Positions 1 to 10,569 of a stretch of 64,000 bases of DNA are shown in pieces. The stretch spans positions 124,001-188,000 of the forward strand of contig NZ_PKDG01000049.1 of the NCBI RefSeq assembly GCF_002863005.1, in the 5' to 3' direction. Within the stretch, counting starts at the first letter, position 1. Each line of letters begins with the position of its first letter. This DNA comes from Pseudoxanthomonas sp. GTDB lineage: Bacteria; Pseudomonadota; Gammaproteobacteria; Xanthomonadales; Xanthomonadaceae. The translations under genes and the position numbers were made by a program. Under the pieces are notes generated by a model, which saw nothing but the letters and a program-made list of their open reading frames with translations, did no database searches and had not been told where the DNA came from.

Positions 1-1
1 G

Positions 2-1015
2 CTGAACCGCGACGACGGTCTGTCCACCGAGGCGGCGATGAAGTACATCGTGCTCGGCTCGCTCGCCTCGGGCTTGCTGCTGTACGGCATGTCGCTGGTG
101 TACGGCGCGACCGGTTCGCTGCAGCTGCCGGCGATCTTCGATGCCACCGGCGCTGCGCTCGGTGGAAGCAGCGACGCGCGCATGCTGTTGCTGACGGGCG
201 TGGTGTTCATGGTGGCGGGCGTGGCGTTCAAGCTAGGCGCGGCGCCGTTCCACATGTGGTTGCCCGACGTCTATCAGGGCGCGCCGACGCCGGTGACGCT
301 GTTCATCAGCGCCGCTCCGAAGCTTGCTGCGTTCGGCATGGCGTTCCGCCTGCTGCAGGATGGCGTGGGCCCGGCGGCTGCGCAGTGGCAGTGGTTGCTG
401 GCCGGGCTGGCGGCCGCGTCGCTGGTGATCGGCAACGTCATCGCGATCGCGCAGACCAATCTCAAGCGCATGCTGGCGTACTCGACGGTATCGCACGTCG
501 GCTTCCTGCTGGTCGGCTTCGCTGGCGGCGGCGAGGTGGGGTATTCGGGCGCACTGTTCTACGCGATCAGTTACGCCATCATGTCGGCGGCCGCGTTCGG
601 CGCGATCATCGTGCTGTCGCGGCAGGGTTTCGAGGCCGACAGGATCGACGACTTCAAGGGCCTGAATGCGCGCAACCCGTGGCAGGCCGGGCTGGTGCTG
701 TGCGTGATGGCCTCGCTGGCCGGCGTGCCCCCGTTCCTGGGCTTCTGGGCCAAGCTGGTGGTGCTGGGCGCGGCCGTCAACGGCGGCTTCCTGTGGCTGG
801 CCCTCGTCGGCGTGCTGTGCGCCGTGATCGGTGCGTTCTACTACCTGCGCGTCATCAAGGTGATGTATTTCGACGAGCCGGTGGGCGAACTCCCGCCGCC
901 GCGTGCCGACCGCGTGGTGCCGATGGTGTTCGGCGTCAATGCACTGGCCCTGCTGGTGCTGGGCATCGCCTGGAACCCGATCATGGCGTGGTGCAAGCTG
1001 GCCTTCGCGGGCTGA
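2..1015 (+). CDS. nuoN: NADH-quinone oxidoreductase subunit N, 3' part
   Basis: Last 337 codons of the NuoN membrane subunit of respiratory complex I, an antiporter-like subunit of the proton-pumping arm. The reading frame is open from base 2, so the true start lies outside the window. The product is almost entirely hydrophobic helices. It has the conserved antiporter lysine region ([18 protein letters not shown]) and the [16 protein letters not shown] segment typical of NuoN/NuoM. The C-terminus ends normally. Being followed by a tRNA and the rimP operon, it is probably the last gene of the nuo operon. Identification is certain; only the 5' end is missing. Confidence 0.96.
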   Translation: MNRDDGLSTEAAMKYIVLGSLASGLLLYGMSLVYGATGSLQLPAIFDATGAALGGSSDARMLLLTGVVFMVAGVAFKLGAAPFHMWLPDVYQGAPTPVTLFISAAPKLAAFGMAFRLLQDGVGPAAAQWQWLLAGLAAASLVIGNVIAIAQTNLKRMLAYSTVSHVGFLLVGFAGGGEVGYSGALFYAISYAIMSAAAFGAIIVLSRQGFEADRIDDFKGLNARNPWQAGLVLCVMASLAGVPPFLGFWAKLVVLGAAVNGGFLWLALVGVLCAVIGAFYYLRVIKVMYFDEPVGELPPPRADRVVPMVFGVNALALLVLGIAWNPIMAWCKLAFAG

Positions 1016-1045
1016 GGTCGGATCCCGCGATCCACGCTGTCTTTC

Positions 1046-1065
1046 GCCGGCAGGGCGCTGCCGGC
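1046..1065 (+). terminator. possible terminator hairpin after nuoN
   Basis: A perfect 8-bp stem (GCCGGCAG / CTGCCGGC) with a GGCG loop lies 31 bases after the nuoN stop. No T-run follows, so it may act as an RNA 3'-end stabiliser or a weak terminator for the nuo operon rather than a classic intrinsic terminator. Confidence 0.35.
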
Positions 1066-1108
1066 ACCCGTGATGAACGCGATGTTTCAATTCGGTGCAT
1101 GGCAAGGC

Positions 1109-1137
1109 TTGCAATGCGCCGGCGTATTCATCATAAT
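1109..1137 (+). promoter_or_regulatory. sigma70-type promoter of the initiator tRNA
   Basis: A -35-like TTGCAA (1109-1114) and a -10-like CATAAT (1132-1137) are separated by 17 bp. The -10 ends 11 bases before the first base of the mature tRNA. This is the expected arrangement for a stable-RNA promoter. No experimental support. Confidence 0.6.
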
Positions 1138-1148
1138 TTCGCTTCTGC

Positions 1149-1225
1149 TGCGGGGTGGAGCAGTCTGGCAGCTCGTCGGGCTCATAACCCGAAGGTCGCA
1201 GGTTCAAATCCTGCCCCCGCTACCA
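1149..1225 (+). tRNA. initiator tRNA-fMet (anticodon CAT)
   Basis: A 77-base cloverleaf with the CCA end encoded. The anticodon CAT is at 1183-1185 in a CTCATAA loop. The anticodon stem ends in the three consecutive G:C pairs (GGG/CCC) that mark initiator tRNA and favour the ribosomal P site. The T arm is GCAGG-TTCAAAT-CCTGC. Acceptor positions 2-7 pair with 66-71, while position 1 (T) faces T at position 72. This leaves the 1:72 pair open, as formylation of initiator tRNA requires; in E. coli the mismatch is C:A. Its position before rimP-nusA-infB matches metY of E. coli. Confidence 0.95.
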
Positions 1226-1320
1226 TGTTTATCCGAGGCCGCCGATACCGGCGGCCAACGAAAAGCCTGGGCACGCAACGACGCATGTTCCCGTCGTTGC
1301 ACCGACATCCAGCGTATCGG

Positions 1321-1351
1321 ACAAGGGGCCCATCGGGCCCCTTGTTTGTTT
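1321..1351 (+). terminator. intrinsic terminator between tRNA-fMet and rimP
   Basis: A perfect 11-bp stem (ACAAGGGGCCC at 1321-1331, complement at 1335-1345) with a 3-base loop is followed by TTGTTTC. It lies between the tRNA and rimP. It probably ends most tRNA transcripts and lets a fraction read into the nusA operon, as described for metY-rimP in E. coli; the read-through is inference here. Confidence 0.8.
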
Positions 1352-1389
1352 CAGCGAATGCAGAACCACGAACCATCGGCAGCGAATCC

Positions 1390-2004
1390 GTGAGCGACAA
1401 GGCCAACGACATCGCCAACCTGCTGGCACCCACCGTCCAGGCACTGGGCGTGGAGCTGCTCGGCATCGAATACCTGCCCGCGCCCGGCGGCGCCACCGTG
1501 CGCCTGTACATCGATGTGCAGGAAGCCGAGCGCGCCACGCGCCACGTCAACATCGAAGACTGCGAAGCGGTGAGCCGCGAAGTGTCCGCGCAGCTCGACG
1601 TCGAGGATCCGATCTCCGGCAACTACACGCTGGAAGTCTCCTCGCCGGGTGTGGACCGGCCGTTGTTCCGCCTGGAGCACTACGCGCGCTTCGTCGGCGA
1701 AACGGCCAAGGTCGTGCTGAAGCTGCCGCAGGAGCGTCGCCGTCGCCTGCAGGGCAAGATCACACGCCTCGAAGGCGACAGCATCGTGTTCACCGTCGAC
1801 GACGCCGAGATGACGGTGGCGTTCGACAACATCGACAAGGCGCGGCTGGTCCCCGACTGGGCCGCGCTGGGCCTGGCGCCCGAGAAACCCGGTGGCGGCC
1901 GCAAGGCCGGTGCCAAGAAAGCCGGCGACGCCACGCGTGCGCCGGCCAAGAAAGCCAAGAAAAAACCCAACCAACCGGCGGCCCGCAAGCCGCGCGCGGA
2001 GTGA
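1390..2004 (+). CDS. rimP: ribosome maturation factor RimP
   Basis: A 204-residue cytoplasmic factor needed for maturation of the 30S subunit. The N-terminal domain has the family signature around [15 protein letters not shown] and the following SPGVDRPLF loop. It is followed by the SH3-like C-terminal domain. The last ~40 residues form a Lys/Ala/Pro-rich basic tail that is longer than in E. coli RimP (about 150 residues). The start is taken as GTG at 1390, giving [12 protein letters not shown], because the frame further upstream runs through the tRNA and terminator. Its stop is 3 bases before nusA, so the two are probably translationally coupled. Confidence 0.93.
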   Translation: MSDKANDIANLLAPTVQALGVELLGIEYLPAPGGATVRLYIDVQEAERATRHVNIEDCEAVSREVSAQLDVEDPISGNYTLEVSSPGVDRPLFRLEHYARFVGETAKVVLKLPQERRRRLQGKITRLEGDSIVFTVDDAEMTVAFDNIDKARLVPDWAALGLAPEKPGGGRKAGAKKAGDATRAPAKKAKKKPNQPAARKPRAE

Positions 2005-2007
2005 TCA

Positions 2008-3519
2008 ATGAGTAAGGAACTGTTGCTGGTCGTGGACGCGGTGGCCAACGAGAAGGGCGTGCCGCGCGAAGTCATCTTCGATGCCATCGAAGCTGCCCTG
2101 GCGTCCGCCGCCAAGAAGCGCTACCTGGATCAGGACGTGCAGGTGCGCGTCACCATCGACCACAAGGACGGCAGCTACGAGACGTTCCGCCGCTGGGAAG
2201 TGGTGGCAGACGACGTGGTGATGGAATCGCCCGACCGTCAGATCCGCCTGATGGACGCCGAGGACGAAGCCGAAGGCGCCGAAGTGGGCGACTGGATCGA
2301 AGAGAAGATCGAGAACCCCGATTTCGGCCGCATCGCCGCGCAGGCTGCCAAGCAGGTCATCGTGCAGCGCGTCCGCGAGGCCGAGCGCGCGCAGGTGGTC
2401 GACGCCTGGAAGGACCGCGTCGGCGAACTGGTCACCGGCGTGGTGAAGCGTGCCGAGCGCGGCAACATCTATGTGGACCTGGGCGGCAACGCCGAGGCCT
2501 TCATCCCGAAGGACAAGGGCATCCCGCGCGACGTGCTGCGCGCCGGCGACCGCGTCCGCGGCTACCTGTTCGACGTGCGTTACGAACCGCGCGGCCCGCA
2601 GCTGTTCATCAGTCGTGCCGCCCCGGAATTCATGATCGAGCTGTTCAAGCTCGAAGTGCCGGAAGTGGGCCAGGGCCTGGTCGAGATCAAGGCCTGCGCA
2701 CGCGATCCGGGCGACCGCGCCAAGATCGCCGTGCTCGCGCACGACACTCGCACCGATCCGATCGGCGCCTGCATCGGCATGCGCGGTTCGCGCGTGCAGG
2801 CCGTGAGCAACGAGCTCAACGGCGAGCGCGTGGACATCGTGCTGTGGAACGACAATCCGGCCACCTTCGTCATCAACGCGATGGCGCCGGCCGAAGTGCA
2901 GTCGATCATCGTCGATGAAGAGAAGCACTCGATGGACCTGGCCGTGGCGGAAGACCGCCTGGCGCAGGCGATCGGCAAGGGCGGCCAGAACGTCCGCCTG
3001 GCCAGCCGCCTGACCGGCTGGCAGCTCAACGTCATGACCGCCGACCAGGTCCAGGCCAAGAGCGAGGCCGAGCAGGCCGTCGCCCGCCAGCTGTTCATGG
3101 ACAAGCTGGAAGTGGACGAGGAGATCGCCGCCATCCTGGTCAGCGAAGGCTTCAGCACCGTCGAGGAAATCGCCTACGTGCCGGTCGGCGAGCTGCTGGC
3201 CGTCGAGGGCTTCGACGAGGACATCGTCGAGGAACTGCGTTCGCGCGCCCGCGACGCCCTGCTGAACGAAGCACTGGCCGAGGAAGAAGGGCTGGAAGGC
3301 GACCATCCGGCCGACGACCTGCTGGCGCTGGAAGGCATGGACGAGGAGACTGCGTTCGCGCTGGCCTCGCACGGTGTCCGCACCAGCGAGGACCTGTCCG
3401 ACCTGGCGGCCGACGAAGTGGTCGAATTCGGCATCGAGGGGCTGGACGAGGGTCGCGCCGCCGCGCTGATCCTGGCCGCCCGTGCCGAAGAGATCGCTCG
3501 CTTGGAGCGCGGCGCATGA
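2008..3519 (+). CDS. nusA: transcription termination/antitermination factor NusA
   Basis: A 503-residue RNA polymerase-associated factor controlling pausing, termination and antitermination. Domains in order: N-terminal RNAP-binding domain (about 1-125), S1 (about 133-200, VTGVVKRAERGNIYVDLGG), two KH domains (about 200-345, with GACIGMRGSRVQAV and AIGKGGQNVRLA), then two acidic helix-hairpin-helix repeats (about 360-500). The E. coli protein has 495 residues and the same two C-terminal repeats. It lies between rimP and infB in the classic operon. Confidence 0.97.
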   Translation: MSKELLLVVDAVANEKGVPREVIFDAIEAALASAAKKRYLDQDVQVRVTIDHKDGSYETFRRWEVVADDVVMESPDRQIRLMDAEDEAEGAEVGDWIEEKIENPDFGRIAAQAAKQVIVQRVREAERAQVVDAWKDRVGELVTGVVKRAERGNIYVDLGGNAEAFIPKDKGIPRDVLRAGDRVRGYLFDVRYEPRGPQLFISRAAPEFMIELFKLEVPEVGQGLVEIKACARDPGDRAKIAVLAHDTRTDPIGACIGMRGSRVQAVSNELNGERVDIVLWNDNPATFVINAMAPAEVQSIIVDEEKHSMDLAVAEDRLAQAIGKGGQNVRLASRLTGWQLNVMTADQVQAKSEAEQAVARQLFMDKLEVDEEIAAILVSEGFSTVEEIAYVPVGELLAVEGFDEDIVEELRSRARDALLNEALAEEEGLEGDHPADDLLALEGMDEETAFALASHGVRTSEDLSDLAADEVVEFGIEGLDEGRAAALILAARAEEIARLERGA

Positions 3520-3661
3520 CCGCCCTCCAGGCCCGCCTGGAATGCGGCGCATGAGCCACCCATGAACACCGCCCTGGCACCCGCAGGGCTTAGAATTCCC
3601 CCTCTTGAACAGGGTTGCCCCACCACCACCGGGGGGGCGGAATACCCAAACTAGGATCCGA

Positions 3662-6310
3662 ATGTCGCAGCAAACCACCATCCGCAAGCTCGCTGAACTG
3701 GTCAACACGCCGGTAGAGAAACTCCTGGAGCAACTGTCCGAAGCGGGCATGAGCTTCAGCGGTCCCGATCAGGTCGTGACCAGCATGGAAAAAGTGAAGC
3801 TGCTCGGCTTTCTCAAGCGCTCGCACGGCAAGAGCGATGCCGCGGTGGATGAAGCTGCGCCCAAGAAGATCACGCTGAACCGCCGCAAGGTGCAGGAAGT
3901 CACCGTCGCGGCCGGACGCAGCAAGACCACGGTCAACGTGGAAGTGCGCCAGAAGCGTACGTACGTGAAGCCGACGGACGCCGAATCGGTGGCGACCAAC
4001 TGGCAGAGCGAGGCCGATCCGGAGCGCGCGGAAATCCTGCGCAAGCTGGAGGAGTCCCGCCAGCGCAACCTCGACGAACAGCAGCGCCTGGCGCAGGAAG
4101 ACGCCAAGCGCGCCGAGGAACTGGAGCGCCGCCGGCAGGAAGAGGCCGCCGCGCGCGCCGAAGCCGAAGCTGCGCGTGCACAGGCCGATGCGGAAGCCGC
4201 CGCACTGGCCGCCGGTGCCGTCGCTGTGGATGGCGACGAGTCGGTGCGTCCGGCCAAGCCCGCCACCCAGGGCCACCATGTGCCCAAGACGGTCGTGCGC
4301 AAGGATCCCCCGCGCACCGACGACCGCAACAACGCCGCTGCCGCCAAGCACAAGACGCGCGGTTCGCACGCGATGGTCGCCGGCGTCGAGGACGACGACA
4401 ACACCAGCCGTTTCGCGGGCCAGCTGCACCTGTCCGCCGCCGATCGTGCCCGTCGTGGCGCGTCGCGTGGCAAGCCCAAGCCGCCGCGCCGCCATGAGCA
4501 GAGCCGCGGTGGCGGTGGTGCTCACGGCTTCGAGCGTCCGACGGCACCGATCGTGCGCGAAGTGGCGATCGGCGAGACCATCACCGTGGCCGACCTGGCG
4601 CAGAAGCTGGCGCTGAAGGGCGGCGACGTGGTGAAAGCGCTGTTCAGGATGGGCGTGATGGCCACCATCACCCAGACCATCGACCACGACACCGCTGCGC
4701 TGATCACCGAAGAGCTCGGCCACAAGGCCGTGCGCGCCGACGCCAACGACGTCGAGAACGAACTGCTGGCGCATTCGGAGGAGCAGCAGGGCGACAAGGT
4801 CGCGCGTCCGCCCGTGGTCACCATCATGGGTCACGTCGACCACGGCAAGACCTCGCTGCTGGACTACATCCGCCGTACCAAGATCGCCAGCGGCGAAGCC
4901 GGCGGCATCACCCAGCACATCGGTGCGTACCACGTGGAGACGCCGAAGGGCGTCATCAGCTTCCTCGACACCCCGGGCCACGCCGCGTTCACCGCGATGC
5001 GCGCCCGCGGCGCCAAGCTGACCGACATCGTGGTGCTGGTGGTCGCGGCCGATGACGGTGTCATGCCGCAGACCCGCGAAGCCATCCAGCACGCGAAGGC
5101 CGCGAAGGTGCCGCTGATCGTGGCGGTGAACAAGATCGACAAGTCCGACGCCGACCCGCTGCGCGTGAAGAACGAGCTGCTGGCCGAAGAAGTGGTCGCC
5201 GAAGAGTTCGGCGGCGACACCCAGATGGTCGAGATCTCGGCCAAGACGGGGCAGGGCGTGGACAACCTGCTGGACGCCATCTCCATCCAGGCCGAGCTGC
5301 TGGAACTGAAGGCCGTGGAAGACGGCCGCGCCAGCGGTGTGGTCATCGAATCCTCGCTGGACAAGGGCCGCGGCCCGGTCGCGACGGTGCTCGTGCAGCA
5401 GGGCACCCTGAAGAAGGGCGACTACCTTGTCTGCGGCATCCAGTACGGCCGCGTGCGGGCACTGTTCGACGAGACCGGCAGCCAGCCGCCGTCGGCCGGC
5501 CCGTCCATCCCGGTGCAGGTGCTGGGCCTGTCCGGCGTGCCGGAGGCGGGCGACGACTTCGTCGTGGTCGCCGACGAGCGCCTGGCCAAGGACGTGGCGC
5601 AGCAGCGCGACGCCAAGCGCCGCGAATCGCGCCTGGTGCAGTCTGCCGGCAGCCGCATGGAAGACATCATGGCGCAGCTGGGCAAGGGCGAAGGCCAGCT
5701 CAGCCTCAACCTGATCGTCAAGGCGGACGTGCAGGGTTCGGTGGAAGCGCTGCGCCATTCGCTGGTCGCGCTGTCCAACGAGTCGATCCGCATCAACATC
5801 ATCAGCTCCGGCGTGGGCGGCATCACCGAGTCCGACGCCAACTCCGCGGTCACCTCGAAGGCCACCGTCATCGGCTTCAACGTGCGTGCCGATGCGTCCG
5901 CGCGTCGCATCATCGAAGCCAACGGCGTGGACCTGCGCTACTTCTCGATCATCTATGACGTGATCGACCAGGTGAAGCAGGTGGCGTCCGGCCTGCTGGG
6001 CGTGGAGATCCGCGAAGAGATCATCGGCATCGCCGAAGTGCGCGACGTGTTCCGCAGCTCCAAGTTCGGCGCGGTCGCAGGCTGCATGGTGGTCGAAGGC
6101 ACGGTCAAGCGGAACAAGCCGATCCGCGTGCTGCGCGCCAGCACGGTGGTGTTCGAAGGCGAACTGGAATCGCTGCGCCGCTTCAAGGAGAACGTCGACG
6201 AAGTGCGCAACGGCACCGAGTGCGGCATCGGCGTGAAGGCCTACAACGACGTGCAGCCGGGCGACCAGATAGAGTGCTTCGAGCGCATCGAAGTGCAGCG
6301 CACGCTCTGA
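3662..6310 (+). CDS. infB: translation initiation factor IF-2
   Basis: An 882-residue GTPase that places initiator tRNA on the 30S subunit. An IF2N domain at residues 1-50 is followed by a long charged Glu/Ala/Arg linker and a second IF2N module near 300-350. The G domain starts near residue 390 with GHVDHGKT, then [17 protein letters not shown] and SAK. The beta-barrel and fMet-tRNA-binding domains follow. The frame opens upstream at 3605, but ATG 3662 ([10 protein letters not shown]) matches the family N-terminus and has AGGA nine bases upstream. The partner initiator tRNA is in the same locus. Confidence 0.96.
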   Translation: MSQQTTIRKLAELVNTPVEKLLEQLSEAGMSFSGPDQVVTSMEKVKLLGFLKRSHGKSDAAVDEAAPKKITLNRRKVQEVTVAAGRSKTTVNVEVRQKRTYVKPTDAESVATNWQSEADPERAEILRKLEESRQRNLDEQQRLAQEDAKRAEELERRRQEEAAARAEAEAARAQADAEAAALAAGAVAVDGDESVRPAKPATQGHHVPKTVVRKDPPRTDDRNNAAAAKHKTRGSHAMVAGVEDDDNTSRFAGQLHLSAADRARRGASRGKPKPPRRHEQSRGGGGAHGFERPTAPIVREVAIGETITVADLAQKLALKGGDVVKALFRMGVMATITQTIDHDTAALITEELGHKAVRADANDVENELLAHSEEQQGDKVARPPVVTIMGHVDHGKTSLLDYIRRTKIASGEAGGITQHIGAYHVETPKGVISFLDTPGHAAFTAMRARGAKLTDIVVLVVAADDGVMPQTREAIQHAKAAKVPLIVAVNKIDKSDADPLRVKNELLAEEVVAEEFGGDTQMVEISAKTGQGVDNLLDAISIQAELLELKAVEDGRASGVVIESSLDKGRGPVATVLVQQGTLKKGDYLVCGIQYGRVRALFDETGSQPPSAGPSIPVQVLGLSGVPEAGDDFVVVADERLAKDVAQQRDAKRRESRLVQSAGSRMEDIMAQLGKGEGQLSLNLIVKADVQGSVEALRHSLVALSNESIRINIISSGVGGITESDANSAVTSKATVIGFNVRADASARRIIEANGVDLRYFSIIYDVIDQVKQVASGLLGVEIREEIIGIAEVRDVFRSSKFGAVAGCMVVEGTVKRNKPIRVLRASTVVFEGELESLRRFKENVDEVRNGTECGIGVKAYNDVQPGDQIECFERIEVQRTL

Positions 6311-6312
6311 TC

Positions 6313-6690
6313 ATGCCGACCAAGTCGTTCCACCGCACCGACCGCGTTTCCGCCCAGCTCCGTCGCGAGCTGGGCACGCTGGTGCACGAAGCCGTGCGCG
6401 AGCACGGCCTGCCGTCGGTCAGCGTCTCCGACGTCGAGGTCACCCGCGACATGGCGCACGCGAAGGTGTTCGTCACCGCGCTGATGCCGGAACGCTCGGT
6501 CGAGGCGATGAAGGGCCTGAAGGAACTGGCCTGGGGGTTGCGCATGGAGCTGGCACGCCGCGTGAAGATGCGGCATGTGCCGGAACTGCACTTCCACTAC
6601 GATGACTCCGTCGACCGCGGCGAGCGCATCGAGAACCTGCTGCGCGACCTGCCGCCCCCTCCGGCAGACGAAGAGCCGCGGGACCCGTAA
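6313..6690 (+). CDS. rbfA: 30S ribosome-binding factor RbfA
   Basis: A 125-residue KH-type cold-shock factor that binds the 30S subunit and helps 16S rRNA 5'-end maturation. The start is ATG 6313 (MPTKSFHRTDRVSAQLRREL), two bases after the infB stop. RbfA landmarks are the VSVSDVEVTRDMAHAKVFV strand, the RMELARRVKMRHVPELHF motif and the final DDSVDRGERIENLL. The length matches E. coli RbfA (133). Confidence 0.95.
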   Translation: MPTKSFHRTDRVSAQLRRELGTLVHEAVREHGLPSVSVSDVEVTRDMAHAKVFVTALMPERSVEAMKGLKELAWGLRMELARRVKMRHVPELHFHYDDSVDRGERIENLLRDLPPPPADEEPRDP

Positions 6691-6882
6691 GCGGAGGCGG
6701 CGCCCGGCCCGCGCATGGTCGAGCCCGCCGCCATGCCGTCCGTCGGAACGGTCCGCGCCACCGTTGGTGTGCGGAACCCGCGAGCCGCGCTTGCAGGCGC
6801 GCGCGATGCTCTTGCTCTTCCCTGCATGCGAAGAGCGTCGCGGGCGTGGCCTGCACCCACCGAAAGGAACGCGTTGCTTCCC

Positions 6883-7836
6883 ATGGCGTCGCCCAAGACC
6901 AAGTTCCGCGCCCTTGACGGCATCCTGCTGCTCGACAAGCCGCAGGGCATGAGTTCGAACGGTGCGCTGCAGGTCGCGCGTCGCCTGTTCAGGGCCGAAA
7001 AGGGCGGTCATACCGGAAGCCTGGATCCGTTGGCGACCGGCCTGTTGCCCCTGTGTTTCGGCGAAGCCACCAAGATCGCCGGATTGCTGCTGGGGTCGCG
7101 CAAGGCCTACGACACGGTCGCCGTGCTCGGAACTACCACCGATACCGACGACGCCGATGGCGTCCCGCTGCGCCAGCGCCCGATACCGCCGCTGGATGCC
7201 ACCACCATCGCTGCTGCGCTCGCGCCACTGAAGGGTCGCATCCGCCAGCGCGCTCCCATCTACTCCGCGCTGAAGCAGGGGGGCGAGCCGCTCTACACGA
7301 AGGCGCGGCGGGGTGACGTCATCGAAGCGCCGGAGCGCGAGGTCGAGGTCCACGGCATCGAGATCCTCGGGATCGCGCCTGATCGGCTCTCCTTGCGCGT
7401 GGAATGCGGGTCCGGGACCTACGTGCGCAGCCTGGTCCGTGACCTCGGCGAGGCGTTGGGGTGCGGCGCCCATGTCGGGGCCCTGCGGCGCCTCTGGGTC
7501 GATCCGTTCATGCAGGCGCCTATGTATACCCTGGAGGCGTTGCAGGCGTTGGCTGAACAAGGGGGCGACGCTGCCCTGGAGGCCTGCCTGCTGCCCATCG
7601 AGTCCGGTCTGGCCGGCTTCCCGCGTGTCGAGGTGGATGCTGTCGGTGCACGCCGGTTGGCGCAGGGGCAAAGGTTGCGGGGGTATCCACCCAGCGAGGT
7701 CCCGGTGGCGATCCACGGGCCGGAAGGACGCGTGCTGGGCCTCGGGACGGTCGATGCCGAAGGCACGCTGTCGCCGCAGCGGCTGTTCGCCTGGGCGGTG
7801 GCCGGCACCGCCGTGAAGACGGATCGCGCGCAATAG
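6883..7836 (+). CDS. truB: tRNA pseudouridine(55) synthase TruB
   Basis: A 317-residue enzyme that isomerises U55 of the tRNA T loop. The N-terminus [14 protein letters not shown] and the catalytic motif [16 protein letters not shown] (Asp in SLDPLATG) are intact. [14 protein letters not shown] and a C-terminal PUA-like domain follow. The frame is open to 6715 but the added residues are low-complexity. ATG 6883 gives the family length. An in-frame TTG at 6874 is better spaced from AAAGGAA (6863-6869) and could be the real start. The 192 bases between rbfA and truB hold a small GCTCTTC/GAAGAGC hairpin (6814-6836) but no gene. Confidence 0.93.
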   Translation: MASPKTKFRALDGILLLDKPQGMSSNGALQVARRLFRAEKGGHTGSLDPLATGLLPLCFGEATKIAGLLLGSRKAYDTVAVLGTTTDTDDADGVPLRQRPIPPLDATTIAAALAPLKGRIRQRAPIYSALKQGGEPLYTKARRGDVIEAPEREVEVHGIEILGIAPDRLSLRVECGSGTYVRSLVRDLGEALGCGAHVGALRRLWVDPFMQAPMYTLEALQALAEQGGDAALEACLLPIESGLAGFPRVEVDAVGARRLAQGQRLRGYPPSEVPVAIHGPEGRVLGLGTVDAEGTLSPQRLFAWAVAGTAVKTDRAQ

Positions 7837-7840
7837 AACC

Positions 7841-7869
7841 TTGTTTCACAAGGACCCGGAGGCTACACT
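7841..7869 (+). promoter_or_regulatory. sigma70-type promoter of rpsO
   Basis: TTGTTT (7841-7846) and TACACT (7864-7869) are separated by exactly 17 bp, directly after the truB stop. The predicted start near 7876 would give a leader of about 110 bases before rpsO. This fits the separate rpsO promoter known in E. coli. Confidence 0.6.
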
Positions 7870-7988
7870 ACGCCGCCGGTTTTATGCCGGTATCTCGTTC
7901 ATTTCCCAGCTTCATCAACGGCGAGCCAGGCGGTGCGCGCGGAGGACACCCGCGTTCCTGCAGGCCACGCATCCACCAGAGAAAACGC

Positions 7989-8249
7989 ATGTCCATCGAT
8001 ACCCAGAAAGTCATTGCCGACAACGCGCGCGGCGCCAACGACACCGGTTCGCCGGAAGTCCAGGTGGCCCTGATCACCGCCCGCATCGAGCACCTGAGCG
8101 GCCACTTCAAGACCCACAAGAAGGATCACCACAGCCGCCGTGGCCTGCTGCAGCTGGTCAATCGCCGCCGCAGCCTGCTTGACTACCTCAAGAAGAAAGA
8201 CAACGAGCGCTACAAGACCCTGATCGAAAAGCTCGGTCTGCGTCGCTGA
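7989..8249 (+). CDS. rpsO: 30S ribosomal protein S15
   Basis: An 86-residue primary-binding protein of the 16S rRNA central domain. The start ATG 7989 gives [20 protein letters not shown], followed by the diagnostic [20 protein letters not shown] and [21 protein letters not shown]. The length is slightly below E. coli (89). The ~110-base leader could hold the S15 autoregulatory site, but I cannot recognise its fold by eye. Confidence 0.97.
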   Translation: MSIDTQKVIADNARGANDTGSPEVQVALITARIEHLSGHFKTHKKDHHSRRGLLQLVNRRRSLLDYLKKKDNERYKTLIEKLGLRR

Positions 8250-8259
8250 TATACCCCCG

Positions 8260-8290
8260 ACCGCGGCGCAGAGATGCGCCGCGGTTTGCA
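8260..8290 (+). terminator. rpsO terminator / rpsO-pnp attenuator
   Basis: A perfect 11-bp stem (ACCGCGGCGCA at 8260-8270 with its complement at 8275-8285) is capped by a GAGA tetraloop and followed by TTGCATTT. It begins ten bases after the rpsO stop. It corresponds in position to the partial terminator between rpsO and pnp in E. coli. Confidence 0.8.
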
Positions 8291-8353
8291 TTTCAGGGAA
8301 CGGAATGCGCTGCATCCGCTGGCCGCACCGGGCCCGCCCCTCCCAGCACCACC

Positions 8354-8395
8354 GGCCGGACGCATCCGGCCAGCCACGCGCGACAAGGGTCGCGT
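8354..8395 (+). promoter_or_regulatory. double stem-loop in the pnp leader
   Basis: Two adjacent hairpins precede pnp: GGCCGGA-CGCA-TCCGGCC (8354-8371) and CGCGAC-AAGG-GTCGCG (8379-8394). In E. coli the pnp leader carries a structure cut by RNase III as the first step of PNPase autoregulation. Equivalence here is inferred from position and shape only. Confidence 0.4.
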
Positions 8396-8433
8396 GAGGT
8401 CCAACCCGCACAAGGCATCCCAAGGAAACCCCC

Positions 8434-10542
8434 GTGGCAAAAATCACCAAAACCTTCCAGTACGGCAAGCACCAGGTCACCCTGGAGACCGGCGAAGTCG
8501 CCCGCCAGGCCGGCGGCGCCGTCGTCGTCAAGTTCGACGACACCGTGCTGCTGGTCACCGCCGTGGCCGCGAAGTCCGCCCGCGAGGGCCAGGACTTCTT
8601 CCCCCTGACGGTCGACTACCAGGAGAAGTTCTACGCCGGCGGCCGCATCCCCGGTGGCTTCTTCAAGCGCGAAGGTCGTGCGACCGAGAAGGAGACGCTG
8701 ATCTCCCGCCTGATCGATCGCCCGCTGCGCCCGCTGTTCCCGGAAGAGTTCCGCAATGAAGTGCAGGTCATCGCCACGGTGATGTCGCTGAACCCGGAAA
8801 TCGACGGTGACATCCCGGCGCTGATCGGTGCCTCCGCCGCCGTCGCCCTGACCGGCGCGCCGTTCAACGGCCCGATCGGTGCCGCCAAGGTCGGCTACGT
8901 CAATGGCGAGTACGTGCTGAACCCGACCGTCAGCGAACTGAAGGACTCCAAGCTGGAGCTCGTGGTCGCCGGTACCGCCAACGCCGTGCTGATGGTCGAA
9001 TCCGAAGCCGCCGAGCTGTCGGAAGAAGTGATGCTGGGCGCGGTGATGTTCGGTCACCGCGAGATGCAGAAGGTCATCGCCGTGATCAACGAGCTGGTGG
9101 CCGAAGCCGGCAAGCCGAAGTGGGACTGGCAGCCGCCGGCCAAGAACGAAGGCCTGATCGCCGCCCTGCGCCATGCGGTGGGCGACAGCCTGGCCGGTGC
9201 GTTCCAGGTGCGCGACAAGATCGAGCGCCGCGATGCCATCTCCAGCCTGAAGAAGGCCATCCTGGGCGCGCTGGCGCCGCAGGCCGAGAGCAATGCCTGG
9301 AGCACGGGCGACCTGTCGAAGGAATTCAGCGAGCAGGAATACCAGACCATGCGCGCCTCGGTCCTAAAGACCAAGGTCCGCATCGACGGCCGTGCGCTCG
9401 ACCAGGTGCGCCCGATCTCCTCCAAGGTCAGCGTGCTGCCGCGCGTGCACGGCTCCGCGCTGTTCACCCGTGGCGAAACGCAGGCGATCGTCGCCGTCAC
9501 GCTGGGCACCGCCCGCGATGGCCAAGTGATCGACGCCGTGGCCGGCGAGTGGAAGGACCACTTCCTGTTCCACTACAACTTCCCTCCGTTCTCGGTGGGC
9601 GAAGCCGGCCGCATGATGGGTCCGAAGCGTCGCGAAATCGGCCATGGCCGCCTCGCCAAGCGCGGCGTGCTCGCCGTGATGCCGACGATGGAAGCCTTCC
9701 CGTACACCATCCGCGTGGTGTCGGAAATCACCGAGTCGAACGGTTCCTCGTCGATGGCCTCGGTCTGCGGCAGCTCGCTGGCGCTGATGGATGCGGGCGT
9801 GCCGATCAAGGCGCCGGTGGCCGGCATCGCGATGGGCCTGGTGAAGGAAGGCGACGAGTTCGTCGTGCTGAGCGACATCCTGGGTGACGAAGACCACCTG
9901 GGCGACATGGACTTCAAGGTCGCCGGTACCGCCAACGGCGTGTCCGCGCTGCAGATGGACATCAAGATCGAAGGCATCACCGAAGAGATCATGAAGCAGG
10001 CGCTGACGCAGGCGAAGGCCGGCCGACTGCACATCCTGGGTGAAATGGCCCAGGCGATGTCCGCACCGCGCCAGGAACTGAGCGAGTTCGCGCCGCGCCT
10101 GATCACCATCAAGATCCACCCCGACAAGATCCGCGAAGTGATCGGCAAGGGCGGTTCGGTGATCCAGGCCATCACCAAGGAAACCGGCACGCAGATCGAC
10201 ATCCAGGACGACGGCACCATCACCATCGCCTCGGTGAACGGCGCCGCCGGCCAGGCCGCCAAGGCCCGCATCGAGCAGATCACGTCCGACGTCGAGCCGG
10301 GCCGCATCTACGAAGGCAAGGTCGCCAAGATCATGGACTTCGGTGCGTTCGTCACCATCCTCCCGGGCAAGGACGGCCTGGTGCACGTGTCGCAGATCTC
10401 CAACGACCGCGTCGAGAAGGTCAGCGACGCGCTGAAGGAAGGCGACGTGGTCAAGGTCAAGGTGCTGGAAGTCGACAAGCAGGGTCGTATCCGCCTGTCG
10501 ATCAAGGCCGTGGAAGAAGGCGAGGGCGTGTCGGCCGAGTAA
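8434..10542 (+). CDS. pnp: polyribonucleotide nucleotidyltransferase (PNPase)
   Basis: A 702-residue phosphorolytic 3'-5' exoribonuclease, normally a trimer and a degradosome partner. It starts at GTG 8434 with AAGGAAA nine bases upstream. Order: RNase PH domain 1 (about 12-145), helical linker, RNase PH domain 2 (about 310-460, with [23 protein letters not shown]), KH domain (about 553-610, [15 protein letters not shown]), S1 domain (about 620-692). The length matches E. coli (711). It is probably transcribed both from rpsO read-through and its own promoter. Confidence 0.97.
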   Translation: MAKITKTFQYGKHQVTLETGEVARQAGGAVVVKFDDTVLLVTAVAAKSAREGQDFFPLTVDYQEKFYAGGRIPGGFFKREGRATEKETLISRLIDRPLRPLFPEEFRNEVQVIATVMSLNPEIDGDIPALIGASAAVALTGAPFNGPIGAAKVGYVNGEYVLNPTVSELKDSKLELVVAGTANAVLMVESEAAELSEEVMLGAVMFGHREMQKVIAVINELVAEAGKPKWDWQPPAKNEGLIAALRHAVGDSLAGAFQVRDKIERRDAISSLKKAILGALAPQAESNAWSTGDLSKEFSEQEYQTMRASVLKTKVRIDGRALDQVRPISSKVSVLPRVHGSALFTRGETQAIVAVTLGTARDGQVIDAVAGEWKDHFLFHYNFPPFSVGEAGRMMGPKRREIGHGRLAKRGVLAVMPTMEAFPYTIRVVSEITESNGSSSMASVCGSSLALMDAGVPIKAPVAGIAMGLVKEGDEFVVLSDILGDEDHLGDMDFKVAGTANGVSALQMDIKIEGITEEIMKQALTQAKAGRLHILGEMAQAMSAPRQELSEFAPRLITIKIHPDKIREVIGKGGSVIQAITKETGTQIDIQDDGTITIASVNGAAGQAAKARIEQITSDVEPGRIYEGKVAKIMDFGAFVTILPGKDGLVHVSQISNDRVEKVSDALKEGDVVKVKVLEVDKQGRIRLSIKAVEEGEGVSAE

Positions 10543-10569
10543 GCCGCACGACATCGCAAGGCATGACGG

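Noticed and set aside
256-1389. N-terminal extension of rimP through nuoN and the tRNA
   Set aside because: Frame passes through a tRNA and terminator; GTG 1390 gives the family N-terminus.
2005-5758. Long minus-strand frames opposite nusA and infB
   Set aside because: Mirror of high-GC codon usage; nusA and infB are certain.
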